Shown here: piece by piece, positions 16,247-26,073 of the stretch
Numbering within the stretch: the stretch's first letter is position 1
How the letters are laid out: each line of letters starts with the position of its first letter
From: Alcaligenes parafaecalis
GTDB taxonomy: Bacteria; Pseudomonadota; Gammaproteobacteria; Burkholderiales; Burkholderiaceae_B
Length of the DNA: 64,000 nucleotides
Assembly: GCF_026344135.1 (NCBI RefSeq)
Contig: NZ_JAPKNA010000001.1
Coordinates: forward strand, 1,054,001-1,118,000
Direction of reading: 5' to 3'
The notes under the pieces: model-generated
The model's database searches: none
What the model was told of the DNA's origin: nothing
The model's input: only the letters and a program-made list of their open reading frames with translations
Made by a program: the position numbers and the translations under genes

Positions 16247-19174
16247 ATGTATTTGCTCGTGATCCTAGCTCTACCGTTCATCGGTAGCTTGCTATCTTCC
16301 CTGATGCCCGCGAACTCTCGCAAACTCCAGGCATCCCTTGCAGGCGCTGTCGCCGTTACCTGCGCCTTGCTCACTCTCTACGCCTATCCGGACATCGCTC
16401 GCGGAGAGGTTTTAGAGTCATCCCGCTCCTGGATACCCGCCCACGGCCTGACCTTCAAGTTGCGCATGGACGGCTATGCCTGGCTCTTTAGCGTCATCAT
16501 CACTGCGATGGGGGCCTTGATTGCCCTGTATGCGCACTATTACCTGTCTGCCCAGGATCCGGTCCGCCGCTTTTTCTCCTTTCTGCAAGCCTTTATGGGC
16601 TCGATGCTGGGGGTGGTGCTGTCGGGCAACCTGATTCAGTTGGTAGTGTTCTGGGAGCTGACCAGCATCTCCTCCTTCATGCTGATTGCCTATTGGTATC
16701 ACCGCATGGACGCGCGCCGGGGTGCACGCATGTCGCTGATTGTCACGGGTACGGGCGGTTTCTGTTTGCTGGCGGGCGTGCTCATGCTTGGGCAAGCCGC
16801 AGGCAGCTACGATCTCAGCGTGGTTCTGGAATCGGGCGAACAGATTCGCAACCATCCTTGGTATACCGGGATGCTGATCCTGATCGCCCTGGGTGCGCTT
16901 ACCAAAAGCGCCCAGTTCCCCTTCCATATCTGGCTTCCGCACGCCATGGCCGCGCCGACACCTGTTTCGGCTTATTTGCACTCCGCCACCATGGTCAAGG
17001 CTGGGGTGTTTCTGCTGGCCCGCCTGTGGCCCGCCCTGTCAGGCACCACGGAATGGGCGGTCATTATTGGCGGGGCCGGTCTGTGTTCGCTGACGCTGGG
17101 GGCCTATGTCGCCATGTTCCAGCGCGACATGAAAGGCGTGCTGGCCTACTCCACCATCAGCCATCTGGGTTTGATTACCTTGCTGTTGGGCCTGAACAGC
17201 CCGCTGGCTCTGGTTGCCGCGCTGTTTCACATGATGAACCACGCGACCTTCAAGGCCTCCTTGTTCATGGCCGCCGGTATCGTGGATCACGAAACAGGTA
17301 CTCGTAACCTGAACCGGCTGTCCGGCTTGCGGCACGCCATGCCCTTGACGGCTACGCTGGCAACCGTTGCTGCCGCTGCCATGGCCGGGGTGCCGCTACT
17401 GAATGGCTTCATCTCCAAAGAAATGTTCTTTGCCGAGACCATTCTGGCCAGCAATGGCAACACCTGGGAATACGCCTTGCCCGTGGTCGCGGTCATTGCG
17501 GGTTCCTTCAGCGTGGCTTATTCCTTGCGCTTTATTGCCCAGGTTTTCTTTGGCCCCGTCGCCAAGGATTTGCCACGCGAACCGCATGAGCCACCGCGTC
17601 GCATGTTGATCCCCAGCGCCATTCTGGTGCTGACCTGCCTGCTGGTCGGTGTCATTCCCAGCCTGACCTTTGGTCCCTTCCTGCACACGGCTGCCAGCGC
17701 CATTCTGGGCAGTGAAATGCCTCAGTACGACCTGGCCGTCTGGCACGGTTTCAACCTGCCTTTGATCATGAGCCTGGTCGCAACCGGCATGGGCGTGATC
17801 CTCGTCCTGATCATCAACCGTTTCTACAAGAACCGTCAGGGTCGTACGCCGTTGCTGACCCGTGCCGATGGCCGCCGCTTCTTTGAGCTGGCCATGGAGT
17901 ATCTGGAAGTAGCGTCCAATTGGGCCGTAGGCAAGCTGTACTCACCACGTCTGCAACGCCAGATGCTGCTGATTATTGTGGCGACCATCTGCGTAGCCGC
18001 CCTGCCCCTGGTCCGCGGAAATTGGTTCAAATCCACCATTTCCACGCCGATTGACCCCTTCTTTGCCCTGATGTGGGCGGTGGGGATTGCCTGCGCGATT
18101 GGTGCAGCTCGTCAGGCCAAATTCCACCGCCCAGCCTCCTTGCTTCTCTCCGGTGGTGCGGGTCTGGTCACCAGCCTGACCTTTGCCTGGCTGTCTGCTC
18201 CTGACCTGGCACTGACCCAGTTAGCCGTGGAAGTGGTCACGGTTGTACTGATCTTGCTGGGCCTGCGCTGGCTGCCTCAGCGCGTCAGCGATATGCCGGG
18301 TGCTCAGGACAATAGCGGCCAGGCCCTGTTCCGCCGTAGTCGTGACTTGATTATTGCCATCCTGGCCGGGGGCGGTATTGCTGCCCTGGCCTATGCCATG
18401 ATGACTCGTCCCCACCCCAGCGGCATCTCGCCCTTCTTTATTGAGAAGGCCCTGCCTTTGGGCGGTGGCGCGAACGTGGTGAACGTAATTCTAGTGGACT
18501 TCCGGGGCTTTGATACCTTTGGCGAAATCGTGGTGCTGGGCATTGTGGCCCTGACCGTCTTCGCACTGCTGCGCCGGTTCCGTCCACCTATTGAAGCCAT
18601 TGCCCAGCCCCTGGCCCGTCGTCAGAACGTCAAGGACAGCCGCGAAGCCGTCTTTGTGGAACCGGATCCGAAAACACCGCTGCCCGAAGGCATCATGCAG
18701 ATTCCAGCCGTCTTGCTGCGTCTGTTGCTGCCTATCTCTACGCTGATTGCCTTGTACTTCCTGCTGCGTGGACACAACCTGCCCGGCGGTGGTTTTGTAG
18801 GTGGCCTGATTATGGCTACCGGCATTATCTTGCAATACATGGTTAGCGGCGTCGTGTGGATGGAGTCCCGCCCACTGATTCAACCCCAAACCTGGATTGG
18901 CTTGGGTCTGCTGACAGCCGGTGTGGCCGCCATGCTGGTCTGGGCCTTCAACAAGCCCTTCCTGTCCGCCCAGAGCTGGGATCTGCACCTGCCCCTGGTT
19001 GGCGACGTGCATACCTCCAGCGCGCTGATCTTCGACATCGGGGTCTTCATGCTGGTGATTGGTTCCACCATCCTGATTCTGGTCGCGCTGGCCCACCAGT
19101 CCCTACGTTTTTATCGCAAACTGCCGTCGCTGCAATCCGCCTCGAACGCTGCATCCGGGATGGAGAATAAATAA
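16247..19174 (+). CDS. mrpA: Mrp-type cation/proton antiporter subunit A (with fused B domain)
   Basis: A 975-residue polytopic membrane protein, the largest subunit of a multi-subunit Na+ or K+/H+ antiporter (Mrp/Mnh/Pha). The N-terminal two thirds is a complex I NuoL-like domain (MVKAGVFLLARLWP near 250, then SHLGLITLLLGL). The C-terminal part after about residue 795 (PAVLLRLLLPISTLIALYFL, GHNLPGGGFVGGL) is the MrpB domain, so A and B are one protein as in the Pha-type, six-gene systems. GGAG precedes the ATG. It is the first gene of a tightly overlapping operon. The cation cannot be told from sequence. Confidence 0.94.
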   Translation: MYLLVILALPFIGSLLSSLMPANSRKLQASLAGAVAVTCALLTLYAYPDIARGEVLESSRSWIPAHGLTFKLRMDGYAWLFSVIITAMGALIALYAHYYLSAQDPVRRFFSFLQAFMGSMLGVVLSGNLIQLVVFWELTSISSFMLIAYWYHRMDARRGARMSLIVTGTGGFCLLAGVLMLGQAAGSYDLSVVLESGEQIRNHPWYTGMLILIALGALTKSAQFPFHIWLPHAMAAPTPVSAYLHSATMVKAGVFLLARLWPALSGTTEWAVIIGGAGLCSLTLGAYVAMFQRDMKGVLAYSTISHLGLITLLLGLNSPLALVAALFHMMNHATFKASLFMAAGIVDHETGTRNLNRLSGLRHAMPLTATLATVAAAAMAGVPLLNGFISKEMFFAETILASNGNTWEYALPVVAVIAGSFSVAYSLRFIAQVFFGPVAKDLPREPHEPPRRMLIPSAILVLTCLLVGVIPSLTFGPFLHTAASAILGSEMPQYDLAVWHGFNLPLIMSLVATGMGVILVLIINRFYKNRQGRTPLLTRADGRRFFELAMEYLEVASNWAVGKLYSPRLQRQMLLIIVATICVAALPLVRGNWFKSTISTPIDPFFALMWAVGIACAIGAARQAKFHRPASLLLSGGAGLVTSLTFAWLSAPDLALTQLAVEVVTVVLILLGLRWLPQRVSDMPGAQDNSGQALFRRSRDLIIAILAGGGIAALAYAMMTRPHPSGISPFFIEKALPLGGGANVVNVILVDFRGFDTFGEIVVLGIVALTVFALLRRFRPPIEAIAQPLARRQNVKDSREAVFVEPDPKTPLPEGIMQIPAVLLRLLLPISTLIALYFLLRGHNLPGGGFVGGLIMATGIILQYMVSGVVWMESRPLIQPQTWIGLGLLTAGVAAMLVWAFNKPFLSAQSWDLHLPLVGDVHTSSALIFDIGVFMLVIGSTILILVALAHQSLRFYRKLPSLQSASNAASGMENK

Positions 19175-19515
19175 TGGAAATCGTGCTTTCAATTGCGATT
19201 GGTGTGCTGGCAGGCTCGGGCGTCTGGCTCCTGCTGCGCCCGCGTACCTTCCAGGTCATCATGGGGCTGGCTCTGGTCTCCTATGCTGTAAACCTGTTTA
19301 TTTTCAGTATGGGCAGGCTCAAAATCAGTGCGGCCCCTGTCATTAACAGCAGCGAACTGGGCGCCAGCTACGCTGACCCCTTGCCGCAAGCCCTGGTGCT
19401 GACCGCGATTGTGATTGGCTTTGCCACCACCGCCTTGTTTCTGGTTGTCATTCTTGCCAATCGCGGCCTGAGCGGCACTGACCACGTTGATGGCCGTGAG
19501 GAAGACGATCTGTGA
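19174..19515 (+). CDS. mrpC: Mrp-type antiporter subunit C
   Basis: A 113-residue NuoK-like membrane subunit with three hydrophobic helices; SYAVNLFIFSMG and DPLPQALVLTAIVIG are typical MrpC segments. It functions only within the Mrp complex. It shares one base with the mrpA stop (TAATG) and ends in a 4-base overlap with mrpD, which implies translational coupling. Confidence 0.93.
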   Translation: MEIVLSIAIGVLAGSGVWLLLRPRTFQVIMGLALVSYAVNLFIFSMGRLKISAAPVINSSELGASYADPLPQALVLTAIVIGFATTALFLVVILANRGLSGTDHVDGREEDDL

Positions 19516-21146
19516 GTCTACTCAACCAACACTTGCCCGTATTGCCTGTCGCCATCCCCATGGTGGCGGCAGCCCTGATGGTGATCCTGCGCGACAAGCG
19601 CCGTCACTACAAGCTGCTTATTGCCTTCAGTTCCTTGCTGGCCCAGTTGTTCTGTGCAGTCTATCTGCTCTTGCTGGCCGACGGCACGCTGACCCCTATC
19701 TGGCCTCAATCCGTTGGCGTCTACCTCTTGGGTGACTGGCCCGCTCCCTTCGGGATTGTGCTGGTCGTCGACCGCCTGGCCGCTTTCTTGCTGGTGCTGA
19801 CCAATGTGCTGGCCTTTTGCTGCTGGTTCTACTCATTAGCCCGCTGGGATCGCGTGGGGGTTCACTTCCACTCTTTATTCCAACTGCTATTGATGGGCCT
19901 GAACGGCGCTTTCCTGACCGGCGACCTGTTCAACCTGTTTGTATTCTTCGAGGTTCTGCTAGCCGCCTCTTATGGTCTGATGCTGCACGGTTCGGGCGCG
20001 GCCCGCGTCAGTGCAGGTCTGCACTATATTGCGGTCAACCTGATCTCCTCGTTCTTGCTGCTGATCGCTATTGCCCTGGTTTACGGCGTCACTGGCACCC
20101 TGAACATGGCTGACCTGGCCCTACGCGCAGGCTCCCTGCCGGATTCGGACCGTCTGGTGTTTGAATCGGCCATGGCCATCCTGGGCATCGCCTTCCTGAT
20201 CAAGGCAGCCGCCTGGCCCTTGAACCTGTGGCTGCCCAACGCCTATGGCAATGCCAGCGCTCCTGTCGCTGCCATGTTTGCCATCATGACCAAGGTCGGC
20301 ATTTACGCGCTGCTGCGTATCGGCTCCTTGCTGCTGCCTACGGGGGCACCTGCTGCCTTTGGCGTGGCCTGGATGTTCCCGGCGGGGATTGCCACCCTGG
20401 CCTTTGGCGCGATTGGCGTGATGGCCGCACAGCAACCCGAACGACTGGCCAGCTATTGCATCATCGTGTCCTCGGGCACCTTGCTGGCCGCTCTGGGCAT
20501 GCCCGGCGTCATTCTGACCGGCCCTGCCCTGTACTACATGCTGAGCAGTGTGCTGGCCCTGGGTGCATTCTTCCTGCTGCTGGAGTTGGTCAGCCGCACC
20601 AAACCTTTTGGTGCAGACTTGCTGGCCGTCAGTCAGGAGGTTTTTGACCTGGATGACCCGGAGTCCGAAGACCATAGCGATGACGTCGTGGGGGTCGCCA
20701 TTCCCGGTGTGATGGTGTTCCTGGGCATGTCCTTTATTGCCTGCGCCTTGCTGATTGTTGGACTGCCACCGCTATCGGGCTTTGTGGCCAAGCTGTCTTT
20801 GCTGACCGCTGCCCTGAAAGCCTCGGGCCAATCACCTGAACCCCTGAACGCCTGGATCCTGACCGCCGCCGTGTTGATCTCCGGGGTAGCCGGTTTGATC
20901 GCCATGGTTCGCGTAGGCATTCGTCTGTTCTGGAGCAATAGTTCCCTGGCGATTCCCCGCCTGAAGCTGATCGAGGCCGCTCCGATTGCAACCATTATCC
21001 TGGCTTGTGGCATCCTGAGCTGGTACGCAGGCCCCATCACGACCTACCTGGAGCAAACAGCCCAACAGCTCGATGAGCCTCGTATCTACATCGGCTCGGT
21101 CTTGCGACAAAACCCTGTGCGTTCTGTTCAAGCGGAGGGATTCTGA
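19512..21146 (+). CDS. mrpD: Mrp-type antiporter subunit D
   Basis: A 544-residue NuoM/NuoN-like proton channel subunit. The GTG start overlaps the mrpC stop (GTGA). Conserved features include FNLFVFFEVLLAASYGL near 140, the IKAAAWPLNLWLPNAY segment near 225 and ASYCIIVSSGTLLAALG near 320. The lysines of the central helices that carry protons in complex I homologues are in the expected contexts. An acidic loop (about 379-394, DLDDPESEDHSDD) separates the last helices. It acts with MrpA as the antiport core. Confidence 0.94.
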   Translation: MSLLNQHLPVLPVAIPMVAAALMVILRDKRRHYKLLIAFSSLLAQLFCAVYLLLLADGTLTPIWPQSVGVYLLGDWPAPFGIVLVVDRLAAFLLVLTNVLAFCCWFYSLARWDRVGVHFHSLFQLLLMGLNGAFLTGDLFNLFVFFEVLLAASYGLMLHGSGAARVSAGLHYIAVNLISSFLLLIAIALVYGVTGTLNMADLALRAGSLPDSDRLVFESAMAILGIAFLIKAAAWPLNLWLPNAYGNASAPVAAMFAIMTKVGIYALLRIGSLLLPTGAPAAFGVAWMFPAGIATLAFGAIGVMAAQQPERLASYCIIVSSGTLLAALGMPGVILTGPALYYMLSSVLALGAFFLLLELVSRTKPFGADLLAVSQEVFDLDDPESEDHSDDVVGVAIPGVMVFLGMSFIACALLIVGLPPLSGFVAKLSLLTAALKASGQSPEPLNAWILTAAVLISGVAGLIAMVRVGIRLFWSNSSLAIPRLKLIEAAPIATIILACGILSWYAGPITTYLEQTAQQLDEPRIYIGSVLRQNPVRSVQAEGF

Positions 21147-21631
21147 TGCGACGCTACACCAAACATCTCTTTCTGCCTTTGCTGCTCCTGGGTCTGTGGC
21201 TGCTGCTGAACGACTCGCTCTCGGCCGGTTACGTGGTGCTGGGCCTGTTCCTGGCCATCGCCTTGAGTTTGGCCGCCATTCCCTTTCGTCCGGTTAAAGC
21301 CAGCATTCGACATCCCTTTCTGGCGTTGAAACTGATCTGCCAAGTAGCTTGGGACATTGTGATGTCCAATATTGCCGTAGGCCATCTGGTTCTGAAGGGC
21401 AGCAAAGCTCCTCGTCCGGGCTTTCTGGCCATCCCTTTGCAACTGACTGACCCACATGGTCTGGCAGCCTTGGCCTGCATCATTACCTACACGCCAGGTA
21501 CCGTCTGGTCCGGTTTCGATTACGAGACCCGCGTCCTGACCTTGCACATTCTGGATCTGCAAGACGAACAGGTCTGGTTAGACACCATTCAGAAGCGCTA
21601 CCAAGGACCGCTACTGGAGATTTTCCAATGA
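21146..21631 (+). CDS. mrpE: Mrp-type antiporter subunit E
   Basis: A 161-residue subunit with N-terminal hydrophobic helices (about 9-27 and 31-50) and a cytoplasmic domain containing ITYTPGTVWSGF, the conserved MrpE motif. It shares its first base with the last base of the mrpD stop codon and overlaps mrpF by 4 bases. MrpE supports assembly and activity of the complex. Confidence 0.92.
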   Translation: MRRYTKHLFLPLLLLGLWLLLNDSLSAGYVVLGLFLAIALSLAAIPFRPVKASIRHPFLALKLICQVAWDIVMSNIAVGHLVLKGSKAPRPGFLAIPLQLTDPHGLAALACIITYTPGTVWSGFDYETRVLTLHILDLQDEQVWLDTIQKRYQGPLLEIFQ

Positions 21632-21909
21632 TAGACATCGTTTACTGGGCCTGTCAGTTTGCTCTGGGCTGCTTTGTCCTGGGCATGGGCTGCGCCGTCA
21701 TCCGCCTGCTTAAAGGCCCCTCGGCCGCTGACCGCGTGCTGGCGCTGGACACCATGTACATCAACGGCATGCTGGCCTTGCTGGCCCTGGGTATCCGTTT
21801 TGACTCTACCTTGTATTTTGATATCGCCTTGCTGATTGCCCTGTTTGGTTTTGTGGGTTCGGCCGCCATGGCGAAATTCCTCTTGCGCGCCGAGGTGATC
21901 GAGCCATGA
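21628..21909 (+). CDS. mrpF: Mrp-type antiporter subunit F
   Basis: A 93-residue three-helix subunit. RLLKGPSAADRVLALDTM is the conserved cytoplasmic loop of MrpF, followed by DIALLIALFGFVGSAAMAKFL. It overlaps both neighbours by 4 bases (ATGA), in keeping with stoichiometric translation. Confidence 0.93.
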   Translation: MIDIVYWACQFALGCFVLGMGCAVIRLLKGPSAADRVLALDTMYINGMLALLALGIRFDSTLYFDIALLIALFGFVGSAAMAKFLLRAEVIEP

Positions 21910-22340
21910 ACACGCCTTTACTGCCCTGGTGGCTGGCTATCCCGGTCGCACTTTTGCTAGTGCTTAGCGGCATTGTGTCCCTGGTGGGCTCAGCCGGTTT
22001 ACTGCGCTTCAAGCACTTTTATTCACGCATCCACGCCCCCACCATGGGGAACACGCTGGGTACGTTTTTCATGGTGTTAGCCGTTGCCATCAGTGCCAGC
22101 CACTTGATGAGCCGTCCGATCCTGCACCCACTGATTATCAGTGTGCTCTTGATCATTACCTCGCCGGTGACTGCCATCTTCCTGATGCGCGCCGCCATCA
22201 AACGCGAGCATCGCCAACGTCTGGCCGAATATGGCCCGGACGAACCCGGCTACCTGGACATGCCACATAAAGCACCTCTGCCCCAAGAGCTGATTCAAAC
22301 CCAAACCCAAACCCAAACTCAAGCCAAAACCGAAGACTAA
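21906..22340 (+). CDS. mrpG: Mrp-type antiporter subunit G
   Basis: A 144-residue three-helix subunit and the last gene of the operon. VSLVGSAGLLRFKHFYSRIHAPT is the diagnostic MrpG segment, and LLIITSPVTAIFLMRAA follows. The C-terminus ends in a Gln-Thr dipeptide repeat (about 130-138) encoded by short AACCCA/CAAACC tandem units. This is probably a slippage-prone, disordered tail that is not part of the conserved fold. Confidence 0.92.
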   Translation: MNTPLLPWWLAIPVALLLVLSGIVSLVGSAGLLRFKHFYSRIHAPTMGNTLGTFFMVLAVAISASHLMSRPILHPLIISVLLIITSPVTAIFLMRAAIKREHRQRLAEYGPDEPGYLDMPHKAPLPQELIQTQTQTQTQAKTED

Positions 22341-22413
22341 TAAGCCACAGAGGGTTTGGAAAAGTTTTATTGCCCTCACTTACAAGTCCTCCACTTATAC
22401 TGGTAAGTGTTCG

Positions 22414-22449
22414 CTGCGTATCGGGAATTGCCCCATACGCAGTCGCTTT
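22414..22449 (+). terminator. Probable terminator of the mrp operon
   Basis: An 8-bp stem (CTGCGTAT/ATACGCAG) with an inner GGG/CCC pairing, then TCGC and TTTT. It lies 74 bases after mrpG and before the next gene. The T-run is short, so efficiency is uncertain. Confidence 0.55.
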
Positions 22450-22533
22450 TGGGGCTTAGCGGCCTGTTCTTCACGACTTATGACAGTGCTCGCCAAGCCG
22501 GTGATTCCCTTAGCAAGTAAAGGAGTGAGATCG

Positions 22534-22911
22534 ATGAGTTTTCATACACGTCCATCCCGAATTCTGAGCGCTGGCTTACTCAGCCTGGGTTTACTGTCCT
22601 CTGCTGCCTGGGCGCAAACCCCGACCAAAGACTACAGGCACGATGTCCAGCGCTGCGAACAATTTACGGGAGAGCAGCGCACGACATGTCGCCGTGAAGC
22701 CGGGGCCGCAGTGCAAGCGGAACGTCATCACAAGCTGGACAAGCGCGATCACAATCTGGATGCCAACCGCCAGGCGCGCTGCCATCGCTTGCCCGCTGAT
22801 CGTCAGCAAGACTGCCTGAAATCCATGACCGGCCAGGACACAACCGTACGCGGTAGTGTGGAAGGCGGCGGTATTCTGCGCGAAACCACGACTGTGGTGC
22901 CCGCTCAGTAA
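22534..22911 (+). CDS. Small secreted protein with two C-x10/11-C repeats
   Basis: A 125-residue protein with a clear signal peptide ending SAAWA. The mature part has a tandem repeat: RCEQFTGEQRTTC and RCHRLPADRQQDC, each with two cysteines about 11 residues apart in a charged, Arg/His/Asp-rich context, followed by a Thr/Val tail. The paired cysteines would suit disulfide-linked helical hairpins in the periplasm. AGGAG lies 8 bases before the ATG at 22534; an 18-codon upstream extension lacks such a signal. I do not recognise a named family. Confidence 0.7.
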   Translation: MSFHTRPSRILSAGLLSLGLLSSAAWAQTPTKDYRHDVQRCEQFTGEQRTTCRREAGAAVQAERHHKLDKRDHNLDANRQARCHRLPADRQQDCLKSMTGQDTTVRGSVEGGGILRETTTVVPAQ

Positions 22912-22956
22912 ACAGGCGATGCAGACGGCCATCTGACCAAGTGGCCAGACCAAAAA

Positions 22957-22984
22957 GAATGGGCCTCGCAAGGCCCATTCTTCA
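22957..22984. terminator. Bidirectional terminator after kup
   Basis: A 12-bp perfect stem (AAGAATGGGCCT and complement) with a 4-base loop. On the minus strand it continues into a TTTTT run, which suits kup. On the plus strand it ends the small secreted protein gene with a weaker T-rich tail. Confidence 0.82.
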
Positions 22985-23004
22985 TTTCTGCTGATCGTGC
23001 CTGC

Positions 23005-24891
23005 TTATAGCTCGACCTGTATCCCCATCTCCACCACCCGATTAGGCGGAATCTTGAAAAAGCGCGTACTGCGGCTGGCATTACGGGCCATGAACGCAAA
23101 CAAGCGACGACGCCAGCCCAGATACCAGGGCTGACGCGACTGAATCATCACGGTCTGGCGCGACAGGAAGTAAGAGGTCTGCATCGGCTCCAGATTCAGC
23201 TCGGGATGCTCCAGAGTAATCTGCTCCAGCAACTGCGGCACATTCGGCTCTTGCTTGAAGCCCCAGGAAGCCACGGCTTGCCAACTACCCCGGCTCAAAC
23301 GCTGCAGGCTATAGCGCTCACCAAAGGGAACGTAAGGCACACCCGCACTGGTCACCGTCAAAAACAGTACCTGCTCGTGCAAGACTTTATTGTGCTTCAG
23401 GTTATGCAATAAGGCTGGCGGGACAGAGTCCGGAATAGTGCTCATGAACACCGCCGTCCCCGGCACGCGGGTAGGGGCGTACTCCTCCAGACTCAGCAAA
23501 AATTCTTTCAAAGGCTGCTTGTTTTCCAACAAGCGCTCGTGCAAAGCAGCACGCCCCTGACGCCAGGTCAGCATCAAACCCAGCAAGACGGCACCGACCA
23601 GCAAAGGCAGCCAGCCGCCATCCAGAACTTTAAGTGCATTGGCCGAGAAAAGAAGCACATCCAGAATCAGGAAGATGCCCAGCAGGCCCAACCATGCCCA
23701 ACGCTTGATCCCGCTAGCACGACGCGGCAAGAGCACAATCGCCAGCAGACTGGTCATCAACATGGTGCCCGTCACCGCAAAACCGTAAGCATGGGCCAAG
23801 CGCTCCGAAGAACCAAAACTCAGGACTAGAATCATCACCGCCACACACAGCAGCAGATTCACACGGGGCAAATAGATCTGCCCTTCTTCCTTGGCGGAGG
23901 TGTGCTGAATGACCATGCGGGGCCAAAAACCGAGCTGTACAGCCTGACGCGTCACGGAGAAAGCCCCGGAGATCACAGACTGAGAAGCAATCACCGTCGC
24001 TACCGTTGCCAGCATCACCATCGGCACCAAGGCCCAGTTGGGAGCCAGGAAAAAGAAAGGATTACGGATGGCGGATGGGTCGGAAATCAGCAAAGCACCT
24101 TGACCGAAATAACATAGAACCAGGCAAGGCATGACAATCATGAACCAGGCCTTGCGAATCAAGGGACGACCAAAATGGCCCATATCCGCGTACAAGGCTT
24201 CAGCACCGGTCAGCGCCAGCACCAAGGCTCCTAGCAGTAAAAAAGTCTGCCACGGAGCTTCAGCAATAAAGGCCACAGCCCAACGCGGGTCCAAGGCCAT
24301 CAGGACTTGCGGGTGCTCGATCACACGCCACAACCCCAAACCGCCCAACACCAGAAACCACATCAGCATAATGGGGCCGAACAATTTGCCCATTGTGCCC
24401 GTACCGTGCGATTGAATCAGAAACAAGGCCAGCAGCACGCCCAGTGCCAAAGGAACCACCCAAGGGTCCAGCACATGGGACACCATACCGATGCCTTCCA
24501 GCGCTGACATCACGGAGATTGCCGGGGTGATAATGCTATCGCCGTAAAACAAGGCAGCGCCTATCAAACCCAGCACCACAATCACCTGACGGCGAGGGCC
24601 GTGTATGCCACGCGCTGCCAGCTCCATCAAGGCCAAGGTCCCCCCTTCGCCTTTATTGTCCAGGCGCAGAACCACGGTGACGTACTTGATGGACACCACG
24701 ATAGTCAGCAGCCAGAACAACAAGGACAGCACACCATAGACCTGCTCGGCCCCGGGCTGTCCGTACGCGCTCAAGGCCACTTTCATGGTGTAGAGCGGGC
24801 TGGTCCCAATATCGCCGTACACCACGCCTAAAGCGCCCATTAACAAGGCGGCCTGAGCCGCTTTTTTGGGGTTTTCTGTTGCTGTGTTCAA
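23005..24891 (-). CDS. kup: Low-affinity potassium transport system protein Kup
   Basis: A 628-residue KUP/HAK/KT family K+:H+ symporter of normal length. It starts with the family signature GALGVVYGDIGTSPLYTMK near residue 20, and GDSIITPAISVMSALEG follows near 115. About twelve hydrophobic helices run to residue 450, followed by a soluble C-terminal domain. It brings K+ into the cell. It begins only 3 bases after the histidine kinase stop, so it is very likely co-transcribed with the two-component system. Confidence 0.95.
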   Translation of the reverse strand: MNTATENPKKAAQAALLMGALGVVYGDIGTSPLYTMKVALSAYGQPGAEQVYGVLSLLFWLLTIVVSIKYVTVVLRLDNKGEGGTLALMELAARGIHGPRRQVIVVLGLIGAALFYGDSIITPAISVMSALEGIGMVSHVLDPWVVPLALGVLLALFLIQSHGTGTMGKLFGPIMLMWFLVLGGLGLWRVIEHPQVLMALDPRWAVAFIAEAPWQTFLLLGALVLALTGAEALYADMGHFGRPLIRKAWFMIVMPCLVLCYFGQGALLISDPSAIRNPFFFLAPNWALVPMVMLATVATVIASQSVISGAFSVTRQAVQLGFWPRMVIQHTSAKEEGQIYLPRVNLLLCVAVMILVLSFGSSERLAHAYGFAVTGTMLMTSLLAIVLLPRRASGIKRWAWLGLLGIFLILDVLLFSANALKVLDGGWLPLLVGAVLLGLMLTWRQGRAALHERLLENKQPLKEFLLSLEEYAPTRVPGTAVFMSTIPDSVPPALLHNLKHNKVLHEQVLFLTVTSAGVPYVPFGERYSLQRLSRGSWQAVASWGFKQEPNVPQLLEQITLEHPELNLEPMQTSYFLSRQTVMIQSRQPWYLGWRRRLFAFMARNASRSTRFFKIPPNRVVEMGIQVEL

Positions 24892-24894
24892 GGC

Positions 24895-26034
24895 TTAATT
24901 TCCAATCAAAGAATCGTGCCGGGTCAGACGCGCACCAATACGCGGACCGGGAAAAACGATGGTGACGCGGGTACCCGGAAAATCAGGACGGCTCATCAAA
25001 CTCCACCAGGCACCATGCGCACGGGCAATTTCCTGCACAATGGCCAGACCTAAACCTGAACCCCCAGCCTGTGTGCCGGGCGAACGGTAAAAGGCTTCAA
25101 ATACCCGCTGCTGCTCACTAGCCTCAATACCCGGCCCATGATCTTCCACGGACAAAGACGGCGGATTGCTGGACACTCTCAGCACAATCCGATCTGTCCC
25201 CTGCCCATAGCGCAGCGCGTTATCCATCAGGTTCGACAACAATTCCCGCAAGAGCACGGGTGCGGCATCAATCCAGACAGGCTTTTCAGGTGCCAGCAAA
25301 TGAATTTCTGCGCCATGCTGGCGAGCCTGCAAGAACCAGTCCCCGCCCTCTTCGCGCGTCCATTCGCACAAGTCCAGGCGCACAAAACTGTCTTTGATAT
25401 TGGTGTCCGCATCGGTACGGGCCAGAACCAGCAACTGCTGGCCCAGACGAATCATGCGGTCCGACACGCTTTTGATACGCTCGGCGCGCTGCCGAATGTC
25501 ATCAGGCAAAGGCCGTGCCAGCATGAGCTCGGACTCCAACTGCAAACCCGTCAAAGGCGTACGTAATTGATGTGCGGCATGACCAATAAAACGCTTTTGC
25601 GCCTGCAGGGTATCACGCTGACGTTCCAGCAATTCGTTGAAGTGCTCCACCAAGGGCACAATCTCGGCGGGCAAGGCGCTGGCATCCAGACGCTCGAAAT
25701 CATCATCGGCCCGATTACGGATCTGTTGCGACAAATCGTCAATCGACGCCAACTGAGAACGAATCCCCGACAGCAGCACCCAGGCAATCAGGCTGACCAG
25801 CAGCACCTGGCTGAGCGCCATCGTCCAGAAAATATCGCGCAGCAGCCAGTCTTCCAGACTCATGCGACGCGTCAATATCCAGGTCACGCTCAGGTCGAGC
25901 ACCACCAGAATGGAGATAGGGGGAAACAAGCGGCCCATCAGTTTGCGGGCCAAAGAACCGGGAGCAAGAAAGCGCTCCAGCCAGCCTCGCCATACGGAGG
26001 TTTTTACGGCTGGAGAAAGATGCTGATCGGGCAT
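24895..26034 (-). CDS. Sensor histidine kinase, minimal periplasmic domain
   Basis: A 379-residue membrane kinase. Two transmembrane segments (about 38-55 and 69-90) are separated by only about 13 residues, so there is almost no periplasmic sensor domain. A HAMP-like linker follows. The phosphorylated histidine lies in FIGHAAHQLRTPL near 153. The ATPase domain has the N box LLSNLMDNALRYG, then VEDHGPGIE and GGSGLGLAIVQE. It resembles the TctE/QseC group by eye. It is paired with the response regulator just upstream (39-bp gap) and with kup downstream, which suggests sensing of ions, turgor or membrane state. The signal is unknown. Confidence 0.9.
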   Translation of the reverse strand: MPDQHLSPAVKTSVWRGWLERFLAPGSLARKLMGRLFPPISILVVLDLSVTWILTRRMSLEDWLLRDIFWTMALSQVLLVSLIAWVLLSGIRSQLASIDDLSQQIRNRADDDFERLDASALPAEIVPLVEHFNELLERQRDTLQAQKRFIGHAAHQLRTPLTGLQLESELMLARPLPDDIRQRAERIKSVSDRMIRLGQQLLVLARTDADTNIKDSFVRLDLCEWTREEGGDWFLQARQHGAEIHLLAPEKPVWIDAAPVLLRELLSNLMDNALRYGQGTDRIVLRVSSNPPSLSVEDHGPGIEASEQQRVFEAFYRSPGTQAGGSGLGLAIVQEIARAHGAWWSLMSRPDFPGTRVTIVFPGPRIGARLTRHDSLIGN

Positions 26035-26073
26035 GGTTGACCTAAGGGTTCAGGCAGCAGGCATGGGCTGCCG

